Shown: positions 28,068 to 38,900, numbered from the stretch's first letter. The stretch is DNA of 64,000 nucleotides from Terebella lapidaria (GCA_949152475.1 OX424563.1:37582120-37646119); one strand, 5' to 3'. Notes: generated by a model not told the origin, from the sequence alone. Numbers and translations: made by a program.

Positions 28068-29978
28068 CTGAGTCAACATTGTCTCAAAGCAGAGAATCAG
28101 AATGCCGAAAGTAAAGACAACACCCGCAAGCCCCGCCCTCACCGGTGTGGAGACTGCAACCTAGAGTTCAAGAGCAAGCACACGTTGCTCCGGCATGTCA
28201 CGGAGCAGCACACGAGTGAAGTCACCGTCTTCGTCTGTCCGCAGTGTGAACATTGGAGCAGACGGAAAGAGGGGACACAGAAGCATCTGCAGTCCCGACA
28301 CGCAATGGACGCGAACCCGATTCGACTAAGGGTGGGCAGAGAGCAGTTTGAGGAGAAAAGCCTCCGGTCCAAGATGACCCCACGGAAAAGCAAGAAGCCG
28401 GTAACACGGCTTGACCAGTTGTCGGATACGGAGTCGGAGTCGGTAGGTTCGGTTTCGTCCCGGACCCGGTACCGTTCCGGTACCCAGTCGGTGGCCACAC
28501 TAGCAGCCGACGTTTCGTCCACGGAGGCGGAGAGCAGTTCGGAAGAGGAAGCGGAGCTGAAAATCATGGCAAGTGAAGACGAGTTGCAAGATCCAGGAGA
28601 CCCGAAGCCGGTTAAGCCGCCTGTGACCCGGAGTTCTTCCCGGAACACCTCCAGGAAAAACAGCCCAGACCCATCTCGAGGTACTGGAGCAGATCGAGAC
28701 CGCGGAAAGAAGCGGAGTCGCAGCCGTTCGCCGGATAAATCCGGACGCCATCAACGCCGAGAATATAGGAAGGAGAGCCCGGAGCGAGCCAAGGACCGAG
28801 GCGGAGAACGTGGCCGAGAGGAGAAACGACACACCCCACCCAAGTCTTCCGGAGGCAGCGTCAAGGGAAAAGGCAAGGTGGTGTATGACTACAAGTTCCG
28901 GCTGTTGGAGGAAGGTTCCAGCGGAGCAACGGCAGAAGTGGGAGTGGCGGACATTGCGGAAATGCAGAGCAGAGACGATGAGGAAGACCTTTTCCGGAGC
29001 CCACCTCCGAGAACGACTAGCAGTGGCAGGGTAGTGAGCAGCGTGATTGTCCGGCCCGGAGGCGGAGCAGGAAGCAGATCCAGCGGCCGAGCCGATAGCA
29101 GAGCAGATAGCCGAGCCGATAGCAGAGCAGATAACAGAGCAGATAGCCGAGCGGACAGCAGACCCATTGGCAGATCCGGAGGCAGATCGGAGACCAAAGC
29201 GGAAGGCGGAACCCGGAGCAGAGCTGGCAGTGAGACGGAGACCCGAGGATCCACGGAGAGAACATTGCCGGCAACCATTCAAGCAGTAGCCGGAAGCAGA
29301 ACCAGTTCAGCGGCTAGGGATGACGGAATGGAGTATTCCGCGTCTGACCGAGGCCATGCGGATGTGCAGAGAGCCCGGAGGGATCATGGGATCAGTATCC
29401 AGAGAGCCCGGAGGAGTATCCTGGTAGATCAAGCCAGGGCTACACCCGGAATCCTGTCTCCGGTGGAAACCCGACCTCGACAGTCTTCCAGTGAGCGGTC
29501 CGGGAGGAGCCAAGTCCGAGCACCAACCCAGAGTCCACCCTACACATTCTACCCGTTTGGCGGTCCTTCAACTCAACCGTGTCCGTCCCATTGTTTCCCG
29601 GTGAATATTGGGGGACGGAGCGCTTCCGTCTTTGCGCCTGCAGTCCCGGAGCACGCCAGATACTATGCAGTACGTTGGGGACCGGAGCAGTGGGGGCCAG
29701 CCGAGATGAGAGACTCCGGCGTCTACGTGGAGATCATGGAGCAGAGAGAGTCACCGTTTGGTCTCGTCCCGACCCGTCAGATCGTCCGGATTCCAGATTG
29801 GTCCATCCGGGACGAACGCCTCAGGAATGGGTTCTACGTCCCGCCCCAGTGGAGCCTCCATGATCCCGATCTTCTTCCGGTTGATGCCAGAGGAACAAGC
29901 TTTGATGCCAGAGGAACGACCGTTGGTACCGAATACCATTCCACCTCGTCCGCCGTCGGGAAGCAGTTCGCGCCGTGA
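28068..29978 (+). CDS. ORF4, accessory zinc-finger/RS-rich protein (copy 1)
   Basis: About 636 codons if counted from the first in-frame near-cognate codon (CTG) after the upstream stop; the true start is unknown. The first ATG downstream of the TATA (28102) is out of frame and ends after 20 codons, and there is no in-frame ATG before the fingers. Two classical C2H2 fingers lie at the N-terminus: C27-x2-C30-x12-H43-x4-H48 and C57-x2-C60-x12-H73-x4-H78. Then come an acidic Ser-rich part, an Arg/Ser-rich domain with KKRSRSRSPDKSG (about residues 205-260), a run of SRAD repeats (about 340-370) and a C-terminal part with ARYYAVRWGPEQWGP, YVEIMEQRESPFG and NGFYVPPQWSLHDPD that may be folded. It sits behind its own promoter. 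It is not recognised as a known family; RNA or DNA binding is inferred. Confidence 0.7.
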   Translation: MSQHCLKAENQNAESKDNTRKPRPHRCGDCNLEFKSKHTLLRHVTEQHTSEVTVFVCPQCEHWSRRKEGTQKHLQSRHAMDANPIRLRVGREQFEEKSLRSKMTPRKSKKPVTRLDQLSDTESESVGSVSSRTRYRSGTQSVATLAADVSSTEAESSSEEEAELKIMASEDELQDPGDPKPVKPPVTRSSSRNTSRKNSPDPSRGTGADRDRGKKRSRSRSPDKSGRHQRREYRKESPERAKDRGGERGREEKRHTPPKSSGGSVKGKGKVVYDYKFRLLEEGSSGATAEVGVADIAEMQSRDDEEDLFRSPPPRTTSSGRVVSSVIVRPGGGAGSRSSGRADSRADSRADSRADNRADSRADSRPIGRSGGRSETKAEGGTRSRAGSETETRGSTERTLPATIQAVAGSRTSSAARDDGMEYSASDRGHADVQRARRDHGISIQRARRSILVDQARATPGILSPVETRPRQSSSERSGRSQVRAPTQSPPYTFYPFGGPSTQPCPSHCFPVNIGGRSASVFAPAVPEHARYYAVRWGPEQWGPAEMRDSGVYVEIMEQRESPFGLVPTRQIVRIPDWSIRDERLRNGFYVPPQWSLHDPDLLPVDARGTSFDARGTTVGTEYHSTSSAVGKQFAP

Positions 29979-30263
29979 TGCTGGTGGGCAGTAGTCGTCG
30001 CAAGTTGTCGCAAGTCGTCGCAAGTCAAGTCGGCGCAAGGAGAAGAAAGAAAAACCGTTTCCCGGATTCTAGTATAATTAAGAGTTAAAAAGTGGGAAAC
30101 GGAACAAGCAAGATATCCGGGTACAGTGACGGTAAACTAGTTAAGAGGTACCAGTACCCGGATCACGGAAACAAGTTGTGTTTGATTTTACGGACAGTTT
30201 AACGGTTGACAATTTGTATATTTGTGATATGTGATATTGTTCTGTTCGGGACAAACAGAGTAT

Positions 30264-30276
30264 AAGGAAGGGGGAG
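30264..30276 (+). promoter_or_regulatory. Polypurine tract before LTR-b
   Basis: AAGGAAGGGGGAG directly precedes TGTAACGG. Position and composition fit the plus-strand primer site of LTR retroelements. The same tract precedes LTR-c. Confidence 0.85.
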
Positions 30277-31371
30277 TGTAACGGTTTTGGGGCGTACCCA
30301 AATGATTCCCCTAGGTAATTCTATTAGTGTTTTGTGATATTATGATTAAATAACCGTTTATTAAAATGTATATTTGTTTAAAGGTTCATACGGTTCCGTA
30401 TTGTTAATGTTTTAAAGGTTTTCCGTCTCGGAACTTAGTAATTTATGATGTCGGTAAAGCCGGAGACGGAGCCGGAACCGGAGACGGAACCGGACACGGA
30501 GCCGGAACAATGGAGTACAAAAACGTAATGACGTTATTTCCGGAAGGTCATGTGATCAGCCTCGTTTTCGGTTTAAAAGGTGACGTGTCAGCCACTGATT
30601 GGTTCTAGAGTGTTTTTAGAAATCCGGAAAATATCAGTGTTTTGGCGGACTATGACGTCACAATAGGTTGGTCACGTGACATGGGTCTCAGGTCTATAAA
30701 AGCCCCCGCTTCACAGCGGACGGCGGAGTTGGTGTCCTGACGTCGACCTGTGCAGACCCCTTCTCCCATAGCAGAGTACTCCCTTGTTCCGGATAGAGTC
30801 ATCCAGATGATAGCAGTTAAGTCTTCCGACTGTGAACTTCAACATGAAAACTTCAATCGAGTTGTTTTTCCGTGTTCGTTAGGGAACTGGAATTTATAAT
30901 AAAGTTAGTTCACCGGAAAAGAAAGTAATACGGAGTAAAGGGAGAAAAGACCACAGTCGGTTAAGACCAAGTTGTAACGACGTCTTAGGGTGATCTAAGA
31001 ACCCAGATCACCGAGGAAGGAGACGGAGACGGAGACGGAGGTGGAATTCAACGGAGCAACTACGGAGGCGGTATCGGACGGAGCAGTTGCAGAGACGGGA
31101 ACGACGAAGCAGTTGCAGAGGCGGTACCAGACGACGGAGTTGCAGAGGCAGTACCTGACGGAGCGGTTGCGGTAACCGGAAGTGGGAACACTTCCGAGAT
31201 ACTCCATTTCAGGTGCAGTCGCAGGTTGCGGTGAGGCGGAGCCAACCGGAGCAGATTGCAGTGCGGCGGAACCTGGCAGAGCGGTTGCAGTATTCGGAAA
31301 CGGCAACGTTCCCGGATTCTTTATTCCAGGCGCAGTCGCAGTTTGCAGTAAGACGGAAAACGACGAAGCTG
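30277..31371 (+). mobile_element. LTR-b, internal LTR truncated at its 3' end (1095 bp)
   Basis: It matches LTR-a from its first base to position 20238, then switches at 31371-31373 to sequence equal to 27711 onward (the last codons of ORF3). The final 286 bp of the LTR, including the third U5 hairpin, and the whole primer-binding site are missing. LTR-b shares with LTR-c, and not with LTR-a, the AAATGATTCCCC variant and the absence of the 7-bp insertion. Confidence 0.95.
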
Positions 31372-31372
31372 C

Positions 31373-31408
31373 TCCGAGTACCACACCGCGGATGAGGAGG
31401 AACCCTGA
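31373..31408 (+). pseudogene. ORF3 3' remnant in second module
   Basis: Only the last 11 codons of ORF3 (SEYHTADEEEP) and its stop are retained after the LTR-b junction. The fingers, the ATG and the ORF3 promoter are absent, so it cannot encode ORF3. Confidence 0.9.
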
Positions 31409-31635
31409 GGCGGATGGCAGAGTAGCGGTTGACGGAGGCGGATGGCAGAGTAGCGGTGGACGGAGGCGGTTGGCAGTGTAGCGGTAGACGGAGACGGTTG
31501 GCAGTTTGGCGGAGACGCAGAAGAAAGAGCGGTGGCAGTTAGCAGCAACAACAACACGGAAAAAAAAAAAAAAAAAAAAAAAAAAAATTATTCATTCAAG
31601 AAGACCACCAGGAGGAGTTGCAGTTTGCTGAGCAG

Positions 31636-31686
31636 CCAATCATCAAGCAGATAAGCCAGTCACGTGACTTCCAGAGACTATAAAAG
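31636..31686 (+). promoter_or_regulatory. Internal promoter of ORF4 copy 2: CCAAT, E-box, TATA
   Basis: CCAAT (31636), CACGTG (31661-31666) and TATAAAAG (31679-31686), with the same spacing as in copy 1 (offset 3663 bp). Confidence 0.7.
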
Positions 31687-31730
31687 GGGGCAGATAGCTG
31701 TTATCGGATGCAGAAGGCAGTTTGCTGTAG

Positions 31731-33641
31731 CTGAGTCAACATTGTCTCAAAGCAGAGAATCAGAATGCCGAAAGTAAAGACAACACCCGCAAGCCCCGCC
31801 CTCACCGGTGTGGAGACTGCAACCTAGAGTTGAAGAGCAAGCACACGTTGCTCCGGCATGTCACGGAGCAGCACACGAGTGAAGTCACCGTCTTCGTCTG
31901 TCCGCAGTGTGAACATTGGAGCAGACGGAAAGAGGGGACACAGAAGCATCTGCAGTCCCGACACGCAATGGACGCGAACCCGATTCGACTAAGGGTGGGC
32001 AGAGAGCAGTTTGAGGAGAAAAGCCTCCGGTCCAAGATGACCCCACGGAAAAGCAAGAAGCCGGTAACACGGCTTGACCAGTTGTCGGATACGGAGTCGG
32101 AGTCGGTAGGTTCGGTTTCGTCCCGGACCCGGTACCGTTCCGGTACCCAGTCGGTGGCCACACTAGCAGCCGACGTTTCGTCCACGGAGGCGGAGAGCAG
32201 TTCGGAAGAGGAAGCGGAGCTGAAAATCATGGCAAGTGAAGACGAGTTGCAAGATCCAGGAGACCCGAAGCCGGTTAAGCCGCCTGTGACCCGGAGTTCT
32301 TCCCGGAACACCTCCAGGAAAAACAGCCCAGACCCATCTCGAGGTACTGGAGCAGATCGAGACCGCGGAAAGAAGCGGAGTCGCAGCCGTTCGCCGGATA
32401 AATCCGGACGCCATCAACGCCGAGAATATAGGAAGGAGAGCCCGGAGCGAGCCAAGGACCGAGGCGGAGAACGTGGCCGAGAGGAGAAACGACACACCCC
32501 ACCCAAGTCTTCCGGAGGCAGCGTCAAGGGAAAAGGCAAGGTGGTGTATGACTACAAGTTCCGGCTGTTGGAGGAAGGTTCCAGCGGAGCAACGGCAGAA
32601 GTGGGAGTGGCGGACATTGCGGAAATGCAGAGCAGAGACGATGAGGAAGACCTTTTCCGGAGCCCACCTCCGAGAACGACTAGCAGTGGCAGAGTAGTGA
32701 GCAGCGTGATTGTCCGGCCCGGAGGCGGAGCAGGAAGCAGATCCAGCGGCCGAGCCGATAGCAGAGCAGATAGCCGAGCCGATAGCAGAGCAGATAACAG
32801 AGCAGATAGCCGAGCGGACAGCAGACCCATTGGCAGATCCGGAGGCAGATCGGAGACCAAAGCGGAAGGCGGAACCCGGAGCAGAGCTGGCAGTGAGACG
32901 GAGACCCGAGGATCCACGGAGAGAACATTGCCGGCAACCATTCAAGCAGTAGCCGGAAGCAGAACCAGTTCAGCGGCTAGGGATGACGGAATGGAGTATT
33001 CCGCGTCTGACCGAGGCCATGCGGATGTGCAGAGAGCCCGGAGGGATCATGGGATCAGTATCCAGAGAGCCCGGAGGAGTATCCTGGTAGATCAAGCCAG
33101 GGCTACACCCGGAATCCTGTCTCCGGTGGAAACCCGACCTCGACAGTCTTCCAGTGAGCGGTCCGGGAGGAGCCAAGTCCGAGCACCAACCCAGAGTCCA
33201 CCCTACACATTCTACCCGTTTGGCGGTCCTTCAACTCAACCGTGTCCGTCCCATTGTTTCCCGGTGAATATTGGGGGACGGAGCGCTTCCGTCTTTGCGC
33301 CTGCAGTCCCGGAGCACGCCAGATACTATGCAGTACGTTGGGGACCGGAGCAGTGGGGGCCAGCCGAGATGAGAGACTCCGGCGTCTACGTGGAGATCAT
33401 GGAGCAGAGAGAGTCACCGTTTGGTCTCGTCCCGACCCGTCAGATCGTCCGGATTCCAGATTGGTCCATCCGGGACGAACGCCTCAGGAATGGGTTCTAC
33501 GTCCCGCTCCAGTGGAGCCTCCATGATCCCGATCTTCTTCCGGTTGATGCCAGAGGAACAAGCTTTGATGCCAGAGGAACGACCGTTGGTACCGAATACC
33601 ATTCCACCTCGTCCGCCGTCGGGAAGCAGTTCGCGCCGTGA
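31731..33641 (+). CDS. ORF4, accessory zinc-finger/RS-rich protein (copy 2)
   Basis: A near-identical duplicate of 28068-29978, shifted by 3663 bp, with the same two C2H2 fingers, RS-rich domain, SRAD repeats and C-terminal region. I see two amino-acid differences, one in the first finger (F to L, TTC to TTG at 31830) and one near the C-terminus (VPPQWS to VPLQWS), plus a few silent changes. The same lack of an in-frame ATG applies. It is flanked by truncated LTR-b and full LTR-c. Because the two copies are so recent, their shared open frame says little about selection. Confidence 0.7.
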   Translation: MSQHCLKAENQNAESKDNTRKPRPHRCGDCNLELKSKHTLLRHVTEQHTSEVTVFVCPQCEHWSRRKEGTQKHLQSRHAMDANPIRLRVGREQFEEKSLRSKMTPRKSKKPVTRLDQLSDTESESVGSVSSRTRYRSGTQSVATLAADVSSTEAESSSEEEAELKIMASEDELQDPGDPKPVKPPVTRSSSRNTSRKNSPDPSRGTGADRDRGKKRSRSRSPDKSGRHQRREYRKESPERAKDRGGERGREEKRHTPPKSSGGSVKGKGKVVYDYKFRLLEEGSSGATAEVGVADIAEMQSRDDEEDLFRSPPPRTTSSGRVVSSVIVRPGGGAGSRSSGRADSRADSRADSRADNRADSRADSRPIGRSGGRSETKAEGGTRSRAGSETETRGSTERTLPATIQAVAGSRTSSAARDDGMEYSASDRGHADVQRARRDHGISIQRARRSILVDQARATPGILSPVETRPRQSSSERSGRSQVRAPTQSPPYTFYPFGGPSTQPCPSHCFPVNIGGRSASVFAPAVPEHARYYAVRWGPEQWGPAEMRDSGVYVEIMEQRESPFGLVPTRQIVRIPDWSIRDERLRNGFYVPLQWSLHDPDLLPVDARGTSFDARGTTVGTEYHSTSSAVGKQFAP

Positions 33642-33926
33642 TGCTGGTGGGCAGTAGTCGTCGCAAGTTGTCGCAAGTCGTCGCAAGTCAAGTCGGCGCA
33701 AGGAGAAGAAAGAAAAACCGTTTCCCGGATTCTAGTATAATTAAGAGTTAAAAAGTGGGAAACGGAACAAGCAAGATATCCGGGTACAGTGACGGTAAAC
33801 TAGTTAAGAGGTACCAGTACCCGGATCACGGAAACAAGTTGTGTTTGATTTTACGGACAGTTTAACGGTTGACAATTTGTATATTTGTGATATGTGATAT
33901 TGTTCTGTTCGGGACAAACAGAGTCT

Positions 33927-33939
33927 AAGGAAGGGGGAG
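33927..33939 (+). promoter_or_regulatory. Polypurine tract before LTR-c
   Basis: AAGGAAGGGGGAG directly precedes the last LTR, identical to the tract at 30264-30276. Confidence 0.85.
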
Positions 33940-35320
33940 TGTAACGGTTTTGGGGCGTACCCAAATGATTCCCCTAGGTAATTCTATTAGTGTTTTGTGA
34001 TATTATGATTAAATAACCGTTTATTAAAATGTATATTTGTTTAAAGGTTCATACGGTTCCGTATTGTTAATGTTTTAAAGGTTTTCCGTCTCGGAACTTA
34101 GTAATTTATGATGTCGGTAAAGCCGGAGACGGAGCCGGAACCGGAGACGGAACCGGACACGGAGCCGGAACAATGGAGTACAAAAACGTAATGACGTTAT
34201 TTCCGGAAGGTCATGTGATCAGCCTCGTTTTCGGTTTAAAAGGTGACGTGTCAGCCACTGATTGGTTCTAGAGTGTTTTTAGAAATCCGGAAAATATCAG
34301 TGTTTTGGCGGACTATGACGTCACAATAGGTTGGTCACGTGACATGGGTCTCAGGTCTATAAAAGCCCCCGCTTCACAGCGGACGGCGGAGTTGGTGTCC
34401 TGACGTCGACCTGTGCAGACCCCTTCTCCCATAGCAGAGTACTCCCTTGTTCCGGATAGAGTCATCCAGATGATAGCAGTTAAGTCTTCCGACTGTGAAC
34501 TTCAACATGAAAACTTCAACCGAGTTGTTTTTCCGTGTTCGTTAGGGAACTGGAATTTATAATAAAGTTAGTTCACCGGAAAAGAAAGTAATACGGAGTA
34601 AAGGGAGAAAAGACCACAGTCGGTTAAGACCAAGTTGTAACGACGTCTTAGGGTGATCTAAGAACCCAGATCACCGAGGAAGGAGACGGAGACGGAGACG
34701 GAGGTGGAATTCAACGGAGCAACTACGGAGGCGGTATCGGACGGAGCAGTTGCAGAGACGGGAACGACGAAGCAGTTGCAGAGGCGGTACCAGACGACGG
34801 AGTTGCAGAGGCAGTACCTGACGGAGCGGTTGCGGTAACCGGAAGTGGGAACACTTCCGAGATACTCCATTTCAGGTGCAGTCGCAGGTTGCGGTGAGGC
34901 GGAGCCAACCGGAGCAGATTGCAGTGCGGCGGAACCTGGCAGAGCGGTTGCAGTATTCGGAAACGGCAACGTTCCCGGATTCTTTATTCCAGGCGCAGTC
35001 GCAGTTTGCAGTAAGACGGAAAACGACGGAGCTGTTGCAGTAAAGCGGTATCCCGACGGGGCAGTTGCAGTACCCGGAGACGGAAACGCCTCCGGATCCT
35101 TACTTTACAGGTGCAGTTGCAGATTAGCAGTCGGACAACGGTTAAGAGGTCCATTCCAGACCACGCTACCAACCTTAGAGACTTCTAGCCGGAGTTTAAC
35201 TGTACAGCAGTAGCAGTTTCCCGGAGTTTTACCGTTTCAGCTCCGGTTAAATAACAACTCACCCACCTCCCTAGAAAACCGGTTCATCAAGACGTCACAG
35301 AAGGGTGCAAACCCGTTACA
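33940..35320 (+). mobile_element. LTR-c (3' LTR), 1381 bp
   Basis: A full-length LTR, TGTAACGG to CCGTTACA. By hand comparison it differs from LTR-a by roughly a dozen substitutions (about 1%) and lacks the 7-bp insertion that carries the extra AATAAA. It contains the promoter block, the R-region AATAAA and all three U5 hairpins (hairpin 1 starts at 34840). Confidence 0.95.
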
Positions 35321-35324
35321 GTAT
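35321..35324. other. Target-site duplication, right copy (GTAT)
   Basis: It directly follows the end of LTR-c and matches the left flank. Confidence 0.85.
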
Positions 35325-35930
35325 ATACTATTTACTCGAGTCGGATCCAATAGTGTACTATTGATTGGAGGTGGATTCAATAGTATACTATTTACACGAG
35401 TCGGATCCAATAGTGTACTATTTACTCGAGTCGGATCCAATAGTGTACTATTTACTCGAGGCGGATCTAATAGTGTACTGTTTACTTGAGTCGGATCCAA
35501 TAGTGTATTATTCACTTGAGGCGGATCCAATAGTGTACTATTTACTCGAGTCGGATCCAATAGTGTACTATTTACTCGAAGCGGATCCAATAGTGTACTA
35601 TTTACTTGAGTCGGATCCAATAGTGTATTATTCACTTGAGGCGGATCCAATAGTGTATTATTCACTTGATGCGGATCCAATAGTGTACTATTTACTTGAG
35701 TCGGATCCAATAGTGTATTATTCACTTGAGGCGGATCCAATAGTGTACTATTTACTTGAGTCGGATCCAATAGTCTATTATTCACTTGAGGCGGATCCAA
35801 TAGTGTACTATTTACTCGAGTCGGATCCAATAGTGGACAATTCACTCGAGGCGGATCCAATAGTGTACCATTTACTCGAGGTGGATCCGATAGTGTACTA
35901 TTTACTTGAGATGGATCCTAGCGTGTTATT
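35325..35930. repeat. 30-bp satellite, about 20 units
   Basis: The unit is TCGGATCCAATAGTGTACTA followed by TTTACTCGAG, exactly 30 bp, with TCGG/GCGG, TACT/TATT and CTCGAG/CTTGAG variants. The period is a multiple of three, so both strands stay open for 190-207 codons; those frames are not genes. The array changes into the 65-bp repeat near 35930. Confidence 0.97.
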
Positions 35931-38900
35931 TACTCGAGGCTGATCCAAGTGTATGCTATATGATTTACCGATGACAGATCCAATGGTGTGTTATTTACTC
36001 GAGGCTGATCCAAGTGTATGCTATATGATTTACCCATGACATATCCACTGGTGTGTTATTTACTCGAGGCTGATCCAAGTGTATGCTATATGATTTACCC
36101 ATGACAGATCCACTGGTGTGTTATTTACTCGAGGCTGATCCAAGTATATGCTGTATGATTTACCCATGACAGATCCACTGGTGTGTTATTTACTCGAGGC
36201 TGATCCAAATGTATGCTATATGATTTACCCATGACAGATCCACTGGTGTGTTATTTACTCGAGGCTAATCCAAGTGTATGCTATATGATTAACCCATGAC
36301 AGATCCACTGGTGTGTTATTTACTCGAGGCTGATCCAAGTGTATGCTATGATTTATCCATGACAGATCCACTGGTGTGTTATTTACTTGAGGCTGATCCA
36401 AGTGTATGCTATATGATTTACCCATGACAGATCCAATGGTGTGTTATTTACTCGAGGCTGATCCAAGTGTATGCTATATGATTTACCCATGACAGATCCA
36501 CTGGTGTGTTATTTACTCGAGGCTGATCCAAGTGTATGCTATGACTTACCCATGACAGATCCACTGGTGTGTTATTTACTCGAGGCTGATCCAAGTATAT
36601 GCTGTATGATTTACCCATGACAGATCCACTGGTGTGTTATTTACTCGAGGCTGATCCAAATGTATGCTATATGATTTACCCATGACAGATCCACTGGTGT
36701 GTTATTTACTCGAGGCTAATCCAAGTGTATGCTATATGATTAACCCATGACAGATCCACTGGTGTGTTATTTACTCGAGGCTGATCCAAGTGTATGCTAT
36801 GATTTATCCATGACAGATCCACTGGTGTGTTATTTACTTGAGGCTGATCCGAGTGTATGCTATATGATTTACCCATGACAGATCCAATGGTGTGTTATTT
36901 ACTCGAGGCTGATCCAAGTGTATGCTATATGATTTACCCATGACAGATCCACTGGTGTGTTATTTACTCGAGGCTGATCCAAGTGTATGCTATGACTTAC
37001 CCATGACAGATCCACTGGTGTGTTATTTACTCGAGGCTGATCCAAGTGTATGCTATATGATTTACCCATGACAGATCCACTGGTGTGTTATTTACTCGAG
37101 GCTGATCCAAGTGTATGCTATGATTTACCCATGACAGATCCACTGGTGTGTTATTTACTCGAGGCTGATCCAAGTGTATGCTATTTGATTTACCCATGAC
37201 AGATCCACTGGTGTGTTATTTACTCGAGGCTGATCCAAGTGTATGCTATATGATTTACCCATGACAGATCCACTGGTGTGTTATTTACTCGAGGCTGATC
37301 CAAGTGTATGCTATATGAATTACCCATGACAGATCCACTGGCGTGTTATTTACTCGAGGCTGATCCAAGTGTATGCTATATGATTTACCCATGACAGATC
37401 CACTGGTGTGTTATTTACTCGAGGCTGATCCAAGTGTATGCTATATGATTTACCCATGACAGATCCACTGGTGTGTTATTTACTCGAGGCTGATCCAAGT
37501 GTATGCTATATGAATTACCCATGACAGATCCACTGGCGTGTTATTTACTCGAGGCTGATCCAAGTGTATGCTATATGATTTACCCATGACAGATCCACTG
37601 GTGTGTTATTTACTCGAGGCTGATCCAAGTGTATGCTATATGAATTACCCATGACAGATCCACTGGCGTGTTATTTACTCGAGGCTGATCCAAGTGTATG
37701 CTATATGAATTACCCATGACAGATCCACTGGCGTGTTATTTACTCGAGGCTGATCCAAATGTATGCTATATGATATACCCATGACAGATCCACTGGCGTG
37801 TTATCTACTCGAGGCTGATCCAAGTGTATGCTATATGATTTACCCATGACAGATCCACTGGTGTGTTATTTACTCGAGGCTGATCCAAGTGTATGCTATA
37901 TGATTTACCCATGACAGATCCACTGGTGTGTTATTTACTTGAGGCTAATCAAAGTGTATGCTATATGATTTACCCATGACAGATCCACTGGTGTGTTATT
38001 CACTCGAGGCTGATCCAAGTGTATGCTATATTATTTACCCATGACAGATCCACAGGTGTGTTATTTACTCGAGGCTGATCCAAGTGTATGCTATTTGATT
38101 TACCCATGACAGATCCACTGGTGTGTTATTTACTTGAGGCTGATCCAAGTGTATGCTATGTGATTTACCCATGACAGATCCACTGGCGTGGTATCTACTC
38201 GAGGCTGATCCAAGTGTATGGTATATGATTTACCCATGACAGATCCGCTGGTGTGTTATTTACTCGAGGCTGATCCAAGTGTATGCTATATGATTTACCC
38301 ATGACAGATCCACTGGTGTGTTATTTACTCGAGGCTGATCCAAGTGTATGCTATATGATTTACCCATGACAGATCCACTGACGTGTTATTTATTCGAGGC
38401 TGATCCAAGTGTATGCTATATGATTTACCCATGACAGATCCACTGGTGTGTTATTTACTCGAGGCTGATCCAAGTGTATGCTATATGAATTACCCATGAC
38501 AGATCCACTGGCGTGTTATTTACTCGAGGCTGATCCAAGTGTATGCTATATGATTTACAGATGACAGATCCACTGGCGTGTTATTTACTCGACGCTGATC
38601 CAAGTGTATGCTATATGAATTACCCATGACAGATCCACTGGCGTGTTACTTACTCGAGGTTGATCCAAGTCTATGCTATATGATTTACCCATGACAGATC
38701 CACTGGTGTGTTATTTACTCGAGGCTGATCCAAGTGTATGCTATATGATTTACCCATGACAGATCCACTGGTGTGTTATTTACTCGAGGCTGATCCAAGT
38801 GTATGCTATATGAATTACCCATGACAGATCCACTGGCGTGTTATTTACTCGAGGTTGATCCAAGTCTATGCTATATGAATTACCCATGACAGATTCACTG

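Larger units (their letters stand above)
19137..35320 (+). mobile_element. 16.2-kb Ty3/gypsy retrotransposon with two accessory zinc-finger genes and a tandem third LTR
   Basis: The ends are TGTAACGG…CCGTTACA, flanked on both sides by GTAT (19133-19136 and 35321-35324), a 4-bp target duplication. The order is LTR-a, tRNA-Leu primer-binding site, gag, pol (protease, RT, RNase H, integrase), promoter, ORF3, A-tract, promoter, ORF4, polypurine tract, truncated LTR-b, tail of ORF3, A-tract, promoter, ORF4 copy, polypurine tract, LTR-c. Gag and pol have no stop or frameshift, and the outer LTRs differ by only about a dozen substitutions and a 7-bp indel, so the element is young. No chromodomain and no envelope-like gene with membrane segments were seen. 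It is inserted in the 30-bp satellite. Confidence 0.95.

Noticed and set aside
28500..29282. Long antisense frame of 260 codons opposite ORF4
   Set aside because: Shadow of the Arg/Ser/Asp-rich ORF4 frame (low-complexity Ser/Ala/Cys peptide), with no domain; the same shadow appears at 32163-32945.
31360..31385. LTR-b/ORF3 junction as a retrocopied splice junction
   Set aside because: A GT donor can be placed near LTR position 20237, but joining it to the nearest AG before 27711 does not reproduce the observed bases; deletion or template switching fits better.
35237..35943. Long open frames on both strands (207 and 192 codons) with repeating peptide units
   Set aside because: They follow from the 30-bp satellite having a period divisible by three with no stop in these frames; composition is repeat-driven.
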